Positions 1 through 12,307 of a stretch of DNA of 64,000 nucleotides are shown here, one piece after another. Numbering within the stretch: the stretch's first letter is position 1; each line of letters starts with the position of its first letter. The DNA comes from Silene conica. Taxonomy: Eukaryota; Streptophyta; Magnoliopsida; Caryophyllales; Caryophyllaceae. The notes beneath the pieces were generated by a model, which worked only from the letters and a program-made list of their open reading frames with translations, was not told where the DNA came from and made no database searches. The position numbers and the translations under genes were made by a program. The DNA is taken from positions 27,161,501 through 27,225,500 of the forward strand of contig CM055315.2 in assembly GCA_029255685.2 (NCBI GenBank), given 5' to 3'.

Positions 1-412
1 TTAAAAATGTTGGAAAGTGAAAAATAATTGGGTTGATGACCTAGGTGGTGACCTTTTGCTTGGGAGCGTAAAAATGGGTCAATATAAATTAAGTGTAATT
101 AAGAGTAAAAATATGTATTGACCTAGTTAGGGTGACCCTTGCTTGGGGATGGTCTTAAAGAGACCTACAATGGAGGAAAGTCACTCCATGACCCAAGGGG
201 GTTGCCTTGTGACCTCCCATGTGTCCTTATTCTATTTGTTGGGCACACATATAGATGACATAAGTTGTTGGAAAGTGGAAAATAATTGGGTTGGTGACCT
301 AGGTCGCGACTTTCTGCTTGGGGTGTAAAAGTAGGTCAAGATAAATAATGTGAAATTAAGAGATAAAACTAGGTCGCGACTTAGTTAGCGAGACCTTGCT
401 TGGGGGTGGTCT
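1..412. repeat. Two direct copies of a ~150-bp repeat
   Basis: Bases about 1-155 and about 264-412 are diverged direct copies. Both contain the words 'gttggaaagtg', 'aataattgggtt', 'gacctaggt', 'aaattaagag' and 'ccttgcttgggg'. The spacing is about 264 bp, so this may be the end of a tandem array that begins before the window. No coding potential is visible. The element type is unknown. Confidence 0.6.
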
Positions 413-557
413 AATGTGTAAATCGAATATGGAAAGATTCATAAGATATTTACACTAATCATGGTAAAACTAAATTTATACTTAAATTTATCATGCGAAT
501 ATCTTACGAATCTTTTCATTTTCAATTTATTAATGTATGGCCTCAGGACATACGTTA
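412..557. mobile_element. Small MITE, copy A of a three-copy family
   Basis: This ~146-bp AT-rich element has inverted ends built around 'aaatcgaatatgg' plus 'aaagattc', and ends on the right with 'cctcaggacatacgtta'. Related copies lie at 12656-12817 and 17908-18053. The left terminus is shorter than in copy B, so this copy is decayed. No protein is encoded. The superfamily cannot be assigned from the ends alone. Confidence 0.6.
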
Positions 558-1089
558 AAACTACCGTTAAAATAATAAATTAGGAAATACAAGTATGTGG
601 GAGACCGTTTTGGACTATCTCGGTCCCTTGTTAAATATTCTTTACAGATTTTTCGTAATCATTATATCTATAAAAGAATAATGTAAATCTGCCTACGTGG
701 CGCAGTCACATCGCAGCATTGGGTGTTTCGAGGTCTCACATTCAACCTCAGCATTTTCACTTTTCATAGACCAATCATATTCTGCCACCTCATCACAATT
801 TAATAATTTAATAATAATTTAATAATTTAATAATAATTAAATTATTTATTTATTATTAAATTATTAAATTAAATACAAAATATATACAGAATAAAATCTT
901 TCCTTCATTACTTACACATAATTCATTTCTGCCAAAAACCTAATTCATTTCTGTTCTACACATAATCATTCCCAGCCGTTTACTGCGTTCTTCCCTTTAC
1001 AAAAACCATTATACAATTCCATCTTTGCAACACCTATTTACAAAAACCATTATTACATTCGATTTTTAAAGAAACTTCACTATACTAGA

Positions 1090-1268
1090 ATATAAAGAAG
1101 GTACAAGCAAAGGGCGAAGATACTCCCGGTGTTACGAAGTGGAGGAAAGCAAGAGGATAACGAAAGGCTAACTGATGATCCAGAGTTTGCCGAGTATGTT
1201 GAGTCCGAAGCAGCCATGTTGAATGTTGGGTCTACAGATAAGGAATTTTCTCCATCATCCCGAAAAAG
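1090..1268 (+). pseudogene. RPA-like protein C-terminal exon fragment (Helitron-borne)
   Basis: An open segment from about 1090 reads through to a plausible splice donor (AAAAG|GTGTGC) at 1268/1269. Its end is acidic and then basic (…DDPEFAEYVESEAA… SPSSRKR). This composition resembles the tail of RPA1/OB-fold proteins that accompany plant Helitrons, and the position just inside the 5' end fits that. No start codon and no OB-fold portion are visible, so this is a fragment. The family assignment is inference. Confidence 0.4.
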
Positions 1269-1448
1269 GTGTGCATTGTTAAAATTGTACTGAACGATTA
1301 TTAAACTTTAATGTTAAAATTGTACTGAACGATTGTTAAAATTGTAATGCTGATAAACTTTAATGTATCATTCTTTATCCTAAATCTTAATGCCGTGTAA
1401 CTGTGAAATTATGTTTCCCGTCTGTTGTTCTTTCGTTAATTTTGTGGA

Positions 1449-2000
1449 ATATAATCTGTAGTCCATTTTTAGAATTTTTAATTTCGTGAAATTCTGTTTC
1501 CAGACTATTCTAATAAAATAATCTGTAGTCCATTTTTAGAATTTTTAATTTCGTGTAATTTTTGATAGGCAAACAGACTATTCTAATAAAATAAGTAATT
1601 TTTGATAGGCAAACAGACTATTCTAATAAAATAACTAATTTTTGATAGGCAAACAGAATAGTCAAAAATTAGGAATTTATACGGGAGTAAAACAGACTAT
1701 TTTAAGATAAAACTTGAATAGATTAGCATATTATTGTGCCTGATTTGACCAAGAGCAAAACTATTCTGATGATTATACAGACTATTTCCTAAAAGTAGAA
1801 TATTGCTAAAATAATTTAATAAATGTAATTTAAATTATACATAATGATTATAAATCATATATATCAATAATTATTCTATGCCATAATATTATATTTAATA
1901 ACTATCATAGTAATTATCTCCTAAATCATATATATCAATAATTATATTTAATCTTTCCATAACTATCAAGAGCAAAACTATTCTGATGATTATACAGACT
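1449..2000. repeat. Short tandem duplications inside Helitron H1
   Basis: The word 'aatttttgataggcaaacag' occurs three times between about 1557 and 1660. 'ataatctgtagtccattttt' occurs twice (near 1450 and 1520). 'agagcaaaactattctgatg' occurs near 1750 and 1970. These are local minisatellite-like duplications with no coding content. Confidence 0.6.
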
Positions 2001-3009
2001 ATTTAACGATTGATCATAGTAATTATTATAGTAATCTTTCCATAATTATATTCTTTAGCAAATATTTAATAAAATATAATAATTCGAGTCTTTTAGGAAT
2101 TTACTATATACTATAAAATATTATATTTTATTCCATAAAATCAAGCATATAAAATATGCCATAAAACAAGCATATAAAATCAAGCATATGAATTTAGGCA
2201 TATTCCATAAAATCTTCCCATGATTTACTCAAACCGTTTTTATGAATTTAGGCATATTCCATAAAATCTTTGAAGAATCAATTGTTTTATTAGTAATTTA
2301 GGGACACCAGTCAATATAGTTGACTATATACAAAGAAAAAAAAAATCAACAAACATCCATGTGATATCCGTGAAAATAATAAAAAATGTTAACAATCATC
2401 CGGAATGAGTAAATAACTAACAATATCACAATGCAATGTCAATTAGCCATCTCAATTTACACTATCAAACCAATCCATCCCTACCTTATTTAAGCTTATA
2501 CACGAATAGAACTATATAAAACACGGCACGATCACAATAACGATAATTAAATAACATGATCTTGGCTGACATGGCCAGCTTCAGTTCAAAATTTGACTTT
2601 AACAAACTTAAATTAACGTCAAGTCAAAATAATAACTAAACTACAATTGTGACTTCACAATCAATGATTTATTTTATTATAATTCTAAATGTTATGATAT
2701 TAAATTAAACAGATTAATAAAATTGAATCAGGGTTAAATCATACAAAAATCGAACAAAAAGTTTACGCTCATAAAACATATAAGCATCATTAGAATACCG
2801 CCAAAATTAAATTTTCCAAAACTAGGTGAGCCCATAATAGACAGCAAGTACCATGAGAAAAATTCAGCCCACAACTCATAACGATTTGTTTCTAAAATAA
2901 CAAAACCCTAATTTTAAACAAAACCCTAGACCCTATTAATACGACTACTTTTCATGTTTCATTCACTTCTCTGTAAACTAAATATTATTGAAAACCACTC
3001 TATAATCCC

Positions 3010-3267
3010 ATGGCAGAAAATCATGGTCAACCAGTATTAAGGAACCCTAAAAATAAGAGCAATGAACGTGATAAAGGTTTGTTTATCTATTGTATAGTTG
3101 TGATTGAATTTCAATTGCAGGTCCTTTTATTCCTTTTCTGATTTACTTTTTACATCTTTCAGGAAATACAGTACTTGCCCTAAGTGATATAACAAACACA
3201 CATCGGCAGAGAACAGATCATTTACCGTCACAAAACAGTACACAACAACTTTATCGTCCTACATCAG
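3010..3267 (+). pseudogene. 5' exons of a Helitron Rep-helicase gene (remnant)
   Basis: An ATG at 3010 opens a 67-nt exon ending AAAG|GTTTG at 3076/3077. A second 105-nt exon runs from after CAG at 3162 to a donor at 3267/3268. The frame is kept across the junction. The second exon contains 'LALSDITNT', a phrase typical of the N-terminal leader of plant Helitron helicase-like proteins. Telo-box-like AACCCTA words lie 60-130 bp upstream, consistent with the original promoter. Everything downstream (Helitron_like_N and Rep domains, helicase motifs I-IV) is absent, so the gene is dead. Confidence 0.5.
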
Positions 3268-3963
3268 GTATTGATTTTAAGTATTTTACATAATAAATGC
3301 AATTTCAGTTTATTGTGGTTGCTACATAGTATAGTAGTTTGTTATTTTCGTTTAAAGATGGACTTCTGTCAATACTTTGTTCAGGGTTCTCATATACGAA
3401 AATTATTTCAAAAATTTCCCCTAAAAAAAAACAGAATGCAAACTAAAAAACATTACACATCATAAAAAACACAGTAAGGCATTTTGGGTGCCAATCTAAT
3501 AACACTCCATAAAATTTATGCAAAAAGAGAATTGAGAACTTATCTATAAGACAGCAGGTGCGCATTAAGCCGCATCTGGATAAGGACAAGCAACTGTTCG
3601 ATCAATCAACTGCAGAAAGACGAAATGATCAGAACTTTAAACATACTTAAAGTGCAAATGACAGAAAAACATTTCTATGAATTAGATTGACATATTCAAG
3701 TTGTACTAATACACCAAATAACGATAAATTAAACCAAAATGACATTATGACTCCCCTAAACATACTGTAATGAGTAAATAATATGCAAGTTGTACTAATT
3801 AGATTCACATATGCAAGTCCAAACATCGCAGCATTCAACCAAAAACTACTACTATACCACAATGTTCTTTAATTACCCTATCAGGCAAATAGGCAGCTAA
3901 CTAAATCGTCATATGAAAGTTAACTTTGGACCAAGGTGGTGCAATTAAAGCAAACAATAAGCT

Positions 3964-6410
3964 AACACAAATGTTTAGATCTACTCTTTATAAACAAATA
4001 AATCCAATTAAAACAACATGCAAATGTATAGATCTAAGTAAAACGACATACAAATCAATAAATCCCCTACTAATGAACTGAATCAGATTATTCCATTTGA
4101 TACAAACAGCCACAAAATACAAAAATAGAAGCATTTAACAATTAGTTGCAATGGTCTCACCTTTCTTCTCCTTCATATGCAATCTGCATGCTCTCTATAC
4201 CAATTTATATTCCCATATTGTTCAACTTGAGTCTGTCCGTCATGCGTATCCTCGAAAACAGAGAAAAATAATTAACGTTTGTTTAGTAGGTATTAAATCA
4301 AAATCTAAATGTTTAATAGGTATATAATGTAATAAACTAAAATCGTTATAATTGTTGGTTATGATAATTCGACTATTTTGTGTTATTACTGTCTAAATAA
4401 TTTTAGTAATAACACAAAATAGTCGAGTTATAATGTAATAAACTAAAATCGTTATTACTAACACAAATGTAATAAACTAAAATTTATGAACTAAAATTTA
4501 TGAACATACGTTATTATTAACACAAATGTTTTGATCTAATTTTTATAAACAAATAAATCCAATTATAACAACATGCAAATAAATAGATCAAAGTAACGCG
4601 ACATAAAAATCAATTAATCTCCTTCAAACCGACATGCAAATGAATTTACTAAATTATTAACACGATTTACATCTTAGTTTTGTTAAAATAATCAATTATT
4701 AACACAAATGTTTAGATCTACTCTTTATAAACAAATAAATCCAATTAAAACAACATGCAAATGTATAGATCTAAGTAAAACGACATACAAATCAATAAAT
4801 CTCCTACTAATCGGCATAAAAATAAACAAATCTAAATAAACGACATACAAGTTCAATTAATCTCCTTCAAACCGACATGCAAACGAATTTACTAAATTAT
4901 TAACACAATTTACAACTTATTTATGTCAAAATACTCAATTATTAACACAAATGTTTAGATCTAATATTTATAACCAAATAAATCCAATTAGAACAACATG
5001 CAAATAAATAGATCAAAGTAAAACGACATAAAAATCAATTAATCTCCTTCAAACTGACATGCAAATGAATTTACTAAATTATTAACACGATTTACATCTT
5101 AGTTATGTTAAAATAATCAATTATTAACACAAATGTTTAGATCTACTCTTTATAAACAAATAAATCCAATTAAAACAACATGCAAATGTATAGATCTAAG
5201 TAAAACGACATACAAATCAATAAATCTCCTACTAATGAACTGAATCAGATTATTCCATTTGATACAAACAGCCACAAAATACAAAAATAGAAGCATTTAA
5301 CAGTTAGTTGCAAAGGTCTCACCTATATTCTCCTGCATATGCAATCTGAACGTGTTTTCTGTTCCAATTTATATTCCCATATTGTTCAACTTTAGTCTGT
5401 CCGTCATGCGTATCCTCGAAAACAGAGAAAAATAATTAGGGTTTGTTTAGTACGTATTAAATCAAAATCTAAATGTTTAATAGGTATATAATGTAATAAA
5501 CTAAAATCGTTATAATTGTTGGTTATGATAATTCGACTATTTTGTGTTATTACTGTCTAAATAATTTTAGTAATAACACAAAATAGTCGAGTTATAATGT
5601 AATAAAATAAAATCGTTATTACTAACCCAAATGTAATAAACTAAAATTTATGAACTAAAATTTATGAACGTATCGTTATTATTAACACAAATGTTTAGAT
5701 CTAATATTTATAACCAAATAAATCCAATTAGAACAACATGCAAATAAATAGATCAAAGTAAAGCGACATAAAAATCATTTAATCTCCTTCAAACCGACAT
5801 GCAAATGAATTAACTAAATTATTAACACGATTTACATATTAGTTATGTTAAAATAATCAATTATTAACACAAATGTTTAGATCTACTCTTTATAAACAAA
5901 TAAATCCAATTAAAACAACATGCAAATGTATAGGTCTAAGTAAAACGAGATATAAATCAATAAATCTCCTACTAATCGGCATAAAAATCAACAAATCTAA
6001 ATAAACGACATACAAGTTCAATTAATCTCATTCAAACCGACATGCAAACGAATTTACTAAATTATTAACACATTTTACAACTTATTTAGGTCAAAATACT
6101 CAGTTATTAACACAAATTTTTAGATCTAATATTTATAACCAAATAAATCCAATGAGAACAACATGCAAAAAAATAGATCACAGTAAAACGACATAAAAAT
6201 CAATTAATCTCCTTCAAACCGACATGCAAATGAATTTACTAAATTATTAACACGATTTACATCTTAGTTATGTTAAAATAATCAATTATTAACACAAATG
6301 TTTAGATCTACTATTTATAAACAAATAAATCCAATTAAAAAAAATGCAAATGTATAAATCTAAGTAAAACGACATACAAACCAATAAATCTCCTACTAAT
6401 CGACATAAAA
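3964..6410. repeat. Tandem duplication of a ~1165-bp unit with internal ~115-bp subrepeats
   Basis: Unit 1 spans about 3964-5128, unit 2 about 5129-6292, and a partial third starts at 6293. Each unit contains four subrepeats beginning near 'aacacaaatgtttagatct' (copies near 3964, 4519, 4699, 4940, 5129, 5688, 5868, 6109 and 6293). Each also contains one non-repeated block of about 450 bp holding an inverted repeat around 'cgactattttgtgttatta' (4371-4435 and 5525-5595). The same block contains a possible minus-strand exon (about 4160-4255 and 5322-5405) followed by a GTGAGA donor. This is internal Helitron sequence and I see no full gene. Confidence 0.8.
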
Positions 6411-6779
6411 ATCAACAAATCTAAATATAAAAAATCAACAAATCGTAATATAAAATCAACATGCAAATGTTTAGATTACCCGGAAAGCACCACCGTAATG
6501 GCCGAAGATCAATATTGCAAATATAAAAAAACCGCTCCTTCAAATTTTTAAGTTAGGGATCAAATTTGATAATATTTCACATTTACTAATCATTTGTAAA
6601 TTTCTACTTTAAACTAATGAAGTATGAATATTATAATATGTCATATGTTCATAAATTTTAGTTTATTACATTTTGATAAGTTGATTTTAAGAACTACTAT
6701 ATTTTGTGAATATTACTTTGTAGAATTTGAGTCTGAACATGAACATTGTAAAATTTCTGACTAGGTTTTCGAATTATTG

Positions 6780-7215
6780 AAGAGAAATAGAAGGTTTAAT
6801 TTTAATTGTTTTAGAGAGATGAAGGGGAGGATTTTAGAGAGAGGGGCGGTGTGGAGGAAATGAATGAGCGTTAGGTTAGTATGTCGGGTTGAGGGCAATA
6901 TATATATGGGGGGTGATTTAGGGTTTTAAAACTGAAAATATTACAAATTGCATGGGCCATTTTATTGAAGGTAATTAGCCCAGTTTCGTCATTTGGGCCA
7001 TTACAAACAGATTTTGGGCTAATTTATTCGAGTAGTTAGCCCAGTTTTATACCCATTGTTCCGTCATTTGGGCCATTTTATTCGAGAATTCTAGCCCAGT
7101 TTAATAGTGAAAAATACGGTCCGTTTATATGGGCTTCGTCTAAACATTTGATTTGGGCCATTTTATTCGAGAATTTTAGCCCAGTAATTCCATTGATTCG
7201 GCCATTGGGCCGTTA
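6780..7215 (-). promoter_or_regulatory. Promoter-like block with clustered TGGGCC/TGGGCT (site II) motifs, telo-box and TATA
   Basis: About eleven TGGGCC/TGGGCT or reverse (AGCCCA) elements lie within 6950-7210. Reading the minus strand, a telo-box-like AAACCCTAAA (near 6920), a TATATATAT run (near 6905) and a pyrimidine-rich leader (6870-6800) follow. This order matches plant housekeeping promoters controlled by TCP factors through site II plus telo-box. It lies inside Helitron H1 pointing toward the tandem repeats. The most likely source is capture of a host gene 5' region, but no complete downstream coding exon is recognised. Confidence 0.5.
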
Positions 7216-7514
7216 ACTTAATTGAATGTTGTATATTTAATTAGTCTATAATTTAATCATAATTAAAAAATCATAAACAAATGATTTTTTCGATTTAATT
7301 ACACATTAATTTTTAAATGATTTATTACATTCGATTTTTATATTATTCCCAGTTTTGTAATATATAAAACTATGATTGTTTTTATATTTTTTTTATGTTA
7401 AATATCTTAAATTATCTATTTACTTTTTAGTTAAATTTTAAGCTTTTAAGTATATAAATTTATATGTTATAAATGACTGAATTTAAATATCTTAAATTAA
7501 TTACATTTTTAGTT

Positions 7515-7649
7515 TTATCGAGGGTCACCAGTAAGAAAGGTCTAAAAGTGCTACTTCTTGATGAAGAAGGACGGATGACTAATACAACAACAAATGTTGT
7601 CTACAAGGAGGTTTTCGAGAAACTGTATTTGTCGTGTTGGGTTATCTAA
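7515..7649 (+). pseudogene. Helitron PIF1-type helicase C-terminal fragment (H1)
   Basis: About 40 codons match, nearly residue for residue, the end of the helicase fragments at 17.0-17.4 kb and 18.9-19.3 kb (SRVTSKKGLKVLLLDEEG… then NVVYKEVFEKL). SRV is the end of helicase motif VI. Nothing upstream is helicase-like, so a deletion removed the rest. A stop at 7647-7649 closes the frame, extended slightly past the stop position seen in the H2 copy. Confidence 0.7.
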
Positions 7650-7974
7650 TTTTAATACATCCATTTAATTTATATTTGTTATTTAATATTTTTATAGTCG
7701 TCTACTGTTTTTTCTTATATACCTTATTTATTAATTTTATCGTAAGTAACTCAAATATTATCATCATTACTAATAGCTATTCGAAGATTAGTGCACCAGA
7801 AAATTCATCTTTTCACCTAATATATCTGAAATTCAAACATCCCGTTAAAAAATAATTCGTCCGAATAAACAGAACAGCTATATATTCAAATAAATTTACC
7901 GACGACGTCTTTAAAAATAAGTGTACACAACCCCGTGATTTTTCACGGGTGTTACACTAGTCCTTTTATTATTT

Positions 7975-8130
7975 TTGGTTTATACTTCTATAATCACGTG
8001 CTTCTTTTATCATATACCGTGAATATATGAATATATGATGATATCTGTTAGTAATTAAGTATTTTTGGTATATAATTCTATAATCACGTGCCTCTTTTAT
8101 AATAAACCGTGAATATGGAGATTTGTGATC
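7975..8130. repeat. Two ~85-bp direct repeats
   Basis: The segments near 7977-8045 and 8065-8125 share 'ctataatcacgtgc', 'tcttttat' and 'accgtgaatat'. They lie just right of Helitron H1. Nothing coding is visible. Confidence 0.55.
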
Positions 8131-8704
8131 ATATTTATTACGAAGTAGTAAAAAAAATAATTTTATATTATATGTATCCATATATTATCTTTGTTACCGT
8201 TTTTACTTCAAATTAATAAAATAATCTCAATTACTTAATGAGATATTTTCTTTCATGAAATATATTTAAAGGTGCACCGGATAAACTTTAACCATATGTA
8301 TTATGTAGCTTACAAATCATGTACATATATTGAGCCGATCATGGCCTTACACTTTGTTGATTGTTGAGCTCCATAAACCATGATTTACAAATTTATGACA
8401 TTACAATCTCATTTATCTATTATAGAAGTACTAGTTTAGAACCCGTGCAAAGTTGAACGGATATGTATAGATGAAATTTTACAATTTTATATTATCAATG
8501 TAATAATAAGAGTATATAGCATTATATAAATGATCTACCTTAAATTAAAATTAAAATATTGTCTAACTGCATTAACCATAAACTGATTCAATAATACCGC
8601 AATCGATTGACCAAAAGAATTTATATATAGTATCTGCCAAAACCTGACTCTGGGAAACAAAAGAAAGATTAAGAAAGCTAATAGAAAAGGTTATGTGTGC
8701 TTTA

Positions 8705-9215
8705 GACGGTCAAAACATGACTCGACCCGTAAACCTGGCCCGATCCGACCCGACACGACCCGATTTGATCTGCTTTTTCATGGTCAAAGACCCGTAGACC
8801 TTGACCCGCAGCCCGAAATGACCCGAATCCAAAATAACCCGTTATTTTATGGTTGAAATTCGAATCGACCCGTTCGACCCGATGCTTTGAAGATAAATTA
8901 GGAATATTATTAAAATATTAATATTTTTATATTAAATTTGAAATAATAATCTTAAGTTTATAATTAAAAGATTAGTTTAAAAGTCAATTTTATATAACTT
9001 TTAAACCATTAAATCATAAAATAATTATTAAAATAATGAATATAATAATATTATTAATATAAAATGATAAAATAAAAGATGTCATAAACTTTTCTCAAAC
9101 GTATTCTAATCCCGATCCGACTTGATACCCGTATAACCTGACCCGTATCTGTCTTACCCGTATTCTTACTCGACCCGAGACTCGGCCGACCTGAACCGTT
9201 TAGCAGGCCTAAGTC
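8705..9215. repeat. GACCCG-rich imperfect inverted-repeat element
   Basis: Two GACCCG-rich arms (about 8705-8890 and 9105-9215) flank an AT-rich core of about 210 bp. The right edge contains 'ccgtttagcaggcct', a phrase resembling plant hAT-type MITE ends. The left edge is a poor match to it. Probably an old MITE inside H6. No target duplication was found. Confidence 0.35.
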
Positions 9216-9654
9216 ATCAAGCTTTTACATGTATATCCGTTTTTAATCATACATGTATATCCGTTTTTAGCATTAACATTATCCAAGTATCTAAGACCGT
9301 CTTAATTTAAATCGACTCTCACAACAAATTATAGTAGAGGGAAACGGAAAAAGGGTTATAAAATGTTTTAAGTTAAGACAATATTAAGCAAGACATACTA
9401 TCAAAAAGTAATCTCCATTTTTTTTTACATTAAAAAGTAAAAGTCTCATGTCATTTGTCGATCCAATAATTTAATACAAAATATTTAAAAAGAAAAATAC
9501 AAAATTTGCCAAAAATATGTAGCAGTTAAGAAAAAGTATGGTATGTAATTGGCCTATACTATAGTCAATGAATTAAATGAACACAAAAAAAAATTATACA
9601 GTAAATTATGTGAAATTATATTACAAAGTATAAAATTTATTAAAAGCTCGGCAT

Positions 9655-9985
9655 GAATTAGATTATGCATCTGATGTACTACTATCAGTTGCAGTTGTAC
9701 GGTTTCTGAATAATAGATTTTCGAGTTTTGTTTTAAAGATTAAGAATTTTATTATAAAGTATATATCTAAATGTGTTATTTAAACATTATGCTCAAAAAT
9801 CTATATATCTCAAAAACATTGCATATAAGCTCATTTAAATGTGCGTTTTGACGGAATGTTTTTAAAATATAACTTATAAGCTTCAAAAAACTCAAAAAAA
9901 TACACATAAGCCCTCAATTAAAAATTTAAAATTTAAAATTAAAAGTTAGGCCTGAAGTAGTATATGTGATATATGTTCCTTTTTT
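9655..9985. repeat. Dispersed repeat shared with 20530-20830
   Basis: Both segments start with a 'gatgtactac' word and hold 'gagttttgttttaaa' followed later by its approximate inverse ('aaactcaaaaa' / 'ctcaaaaacatt'). They then continue to a 'gtttttgacgga'-like stretch. The level of identity is moderate. Likely an old non-autonomous element family of unknown class. Confidence 0.4.
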
Positions 9986-10667
9986 TCGAAATAGAATGGC
10001 AAAATCATATTAAAACCTACAATTCACATTTATCTTTTTTATATCTTGAAATTAAATGATAAAATAAAAATATTAATTAATTTCGTTGATAAAAGTTCTG
10101 ATGAATAAATACCTTGCAAAAATTTACAACTTTTGAAAAAGTATAACTTGATCTATGGTTAATATTTGTATAAATCAACTTAGCGATGTGAAAAATTTAT
10201 TACATCAAAATTCAACTATAATAAAAAAATTATAGCGGAAATTGATGTATGACTAACTGGAGATTATGACATCAAAAGTTAAAGAATTTATATTTTGGGA
10301 AAATATAATCTTGAAAAATAATAAGTTAGTTTTTTTAAGAAGATAATAATCTAAAATGGTAATTTTGAAAATAAATATTTGTAATTATTTTTTTTTATCT
10401 ATAGATTGTTAGGTACTCAATTCCTTTGAATGAACCCAGAATCGTAGTGATTCCTAGTTTAGGAAATACAATCTCTAAATTAGATAGGAGAATATTAACA
10501 CAATAATACTTGCAGAGAATATGAAAGCATATTTACAGAATATGTTTGGTGTCTAATAATTTACTTATTTTAGTGGTTATCTTTGGTTAGGCGGGAAAAC
10601 TTTTTATGAGGGAGTGACACGTGGATAGTAAATGTATAGTGGTTGTTTGTTTATACTTTTATATAGA

Positions 10668-11052
10668 TATATAACCTAAAATTTTGGAGTACTTGTTATT
10701 TTAATTCTATTATTCACCTAACTAATATCTGTACGGTTTGAAATTAACGTTTTTATATTTATCTATTTTAATTTACGTTTGCAAAATTCAAAAACGAAAA
10801 CCCCTAAATATTGCTTATATAAGATTATAATTATTTAAGAGATAAAAATATCACCTTGTTAAAATTGTTTTCATTTTGTTATCAGTATTCCTTTTATAGC
10901 CGTCTTAAGGTACAAAGTACCGTATAGACCATAGAATAATATTTTAGTGTATGTCTACCGAAACTTAATACACCATTTAAGATAAAAATTTTATTTGTTA
11001 TCTTTACAAATTCTCAATTTTAATATTTTGATTTATGATAAAAATACGCTTA
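10668..11052. other. AT-rich sequence, nothing recognised
   Basis: No open frame, inverted repeat or known end motif was seen between Helitron H6 and the Tourist-like MITE. Confidence 0.5.
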
Positions 11053-11532
11053 GGGTCGTTTGGTTCATCTAACAATTTAACTCATGTAGGAAGTTACAAT
11101 TCACATGATTTTAATTCCTGTATACAATTCATGGGAATTAACCGAAAACTTGTTTGGTTGTCATTAGGTAATTCGCATTTCCCACGAATTAAGTTCCTAT
11201 ATGTTGTTTGGTTGGAACACCGTAATTCCCATGATTTTTTTATTATAAATACTATTTTATCCTTCATAACATTAATTACTCTTAAATATAACAAAAATTA
11301 ATTGGTTTGAACAAGGGTAAAATAGTAATTTTTAAATATAAAGCATGTAGGCATTGGGAATGACCAAGGGAGGCTAGGTAAGCCAATGCCTACATCATGT
11401 AGGAATTAAGTTGATGGAGGAAGTTCCAATTCCCCCATTTTGGTTTTTAAAAGGCAACCAAACAAGTGGCTAAAATCTAAATTCATGGGATTTTCAAGTT
11501 CTCGTGTTTTTAGAAGGCAACCAAACAAGTCC
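11053..11532. mobile_element. Tourist/PIF-Harbinger-type MITE with TTA duplication
   Basis: The left terminus is GGGTCGTTTGGTT and the right terminus is AACCAAACAAGTCC, an imperfect inverted repeat of the kind typical of plant Tourist MITEs. TTA is present on both sides (11050-11052 and 11533-11535), matching the 3-bp TWA target of PIF/Harbinger. The 480-bp interior has no coding sequence. The small open frames inside are incidental. Confidence 0.75.
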
Positions 11533-11566
11533 TTATATAATACACCCACACCCGAACCTCTCCAAA

Positions 11567-12307
11567 TCTAATTTATAAATCCAACAACCATAGAGCTGAT
11601 GTGTCGCTCTGTGGTTTAAAGTACATTAATTTTATTTGTTTTTCTTAGTAGGCCCTACAATGTCCCCCACTACTCTCCCATTTTTTTCATATATAGAGAA
11701 TTCGTAATACAACAATCACGTTGAACCGTTGTGTTGTCGTATTAGATATTTAAAAGCAACCTACTAGTTTTATTGATATCATATAAACGAAATAAATGAA
11801 TAAAAGTAAAATTTAGGATTACATAATTATTAAGTAAATACATAATGATAATTTTGTATAGTAAGAGACGGGATACGTTCATTCAGCAAAAAATGCGGTC
11901 TAATTTAAAATAATATACACATATTTTTTCAAAATTAGTTGCATAATCAGAAATGTGTGAATTAAATAGAATATACAATTTGAATGAATTACGTGATATT
12001 ATTAAATCACAGTGCAATACTACCGAAGTCCAAAACTAACATCATATATAAGCCAATCATGAAACAAACTGCGTTATAAAATTAACGATGATATAATCAA
12101 GTGTTGGAAAATATAGTCAAAGATAGAAAAAACTAAGAAATTAAAACTTAATTTACATTTACAACTTTTTATAATAACTTCTCAAATATTTAAAACTACA
12201 CTAACTAGGTAAAATATAACCTTATTCCAAAAACAACTTATATGAACAACGTTTTTTACAATATTTTAATGTGCAAACCCGTGCAATTTGCACGGGTATA
12301 AGACTAG
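11567..12307 (+). mobile_element. Short non-autonomous Helitron (H4)
   Basis: Starts TCTAATTTATAAA. Ends with the hairpin CCCGTGCAATTTGCACGGG, then TATAAGACTAG, then T. At 741 bp it is non-coding. It is nearly identical to the inverted copy at 13012-13755. The hairpin is a variant of the one in H1-H3, so these are related but distinct subfamilies. Confidence 0.8.

Larger units (their letters stand above)
659..7960 (+). mobile_element. Large non-autonomous Helitron (H1)
   Basis: The left end is TCATTATATCTATAAAAG preceded by A. The right end is the hairpin CCCGTGATTTTTCACGGG followed by TGTTACACTAG and then T. These are the canonical Helitron features: 5' TC, 3' hairpin with CTRR, and insertion between A and T. 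Both ends match the elements at 14533-17861 and 18506-21729. At 7.3 kb it keeps only fragments of the Helitron genes: an RPA-like tail near 1.1-1.27 kb, the first exons of the Rep-helicase gene at 3.0-3.27 kb, and the last helicase residues at 7.5 kb. The middle is filled by tandem repeats and a promoter-like block. It cannot encode its own transposase. Confidence 0.8.
8431..10667 (-). mobile_element. Helitron-like element (H6), minus strand, no coding remnants
   Basis: Read on the minus strand, the right edge starts TCTATATAAAAG, similar to the 5' ends of the other Helitrons here. The left edge ends with an imperfect hairpin (CCGT…ACGG), then GGTTCTAAACTAG and T. The hairpin is weaker than in H1-H5, so this is an older or different family. 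The 2.2-kb interior has no open frame of note. The boundaries are inferred from end motifs only. Confidence 0.45.

Noticed and set aside
11035..11301. Open frames of 66-88 codons on both strands.
   Set aside because: They lie across and inside a Tourist-type MITE and have no protein features.
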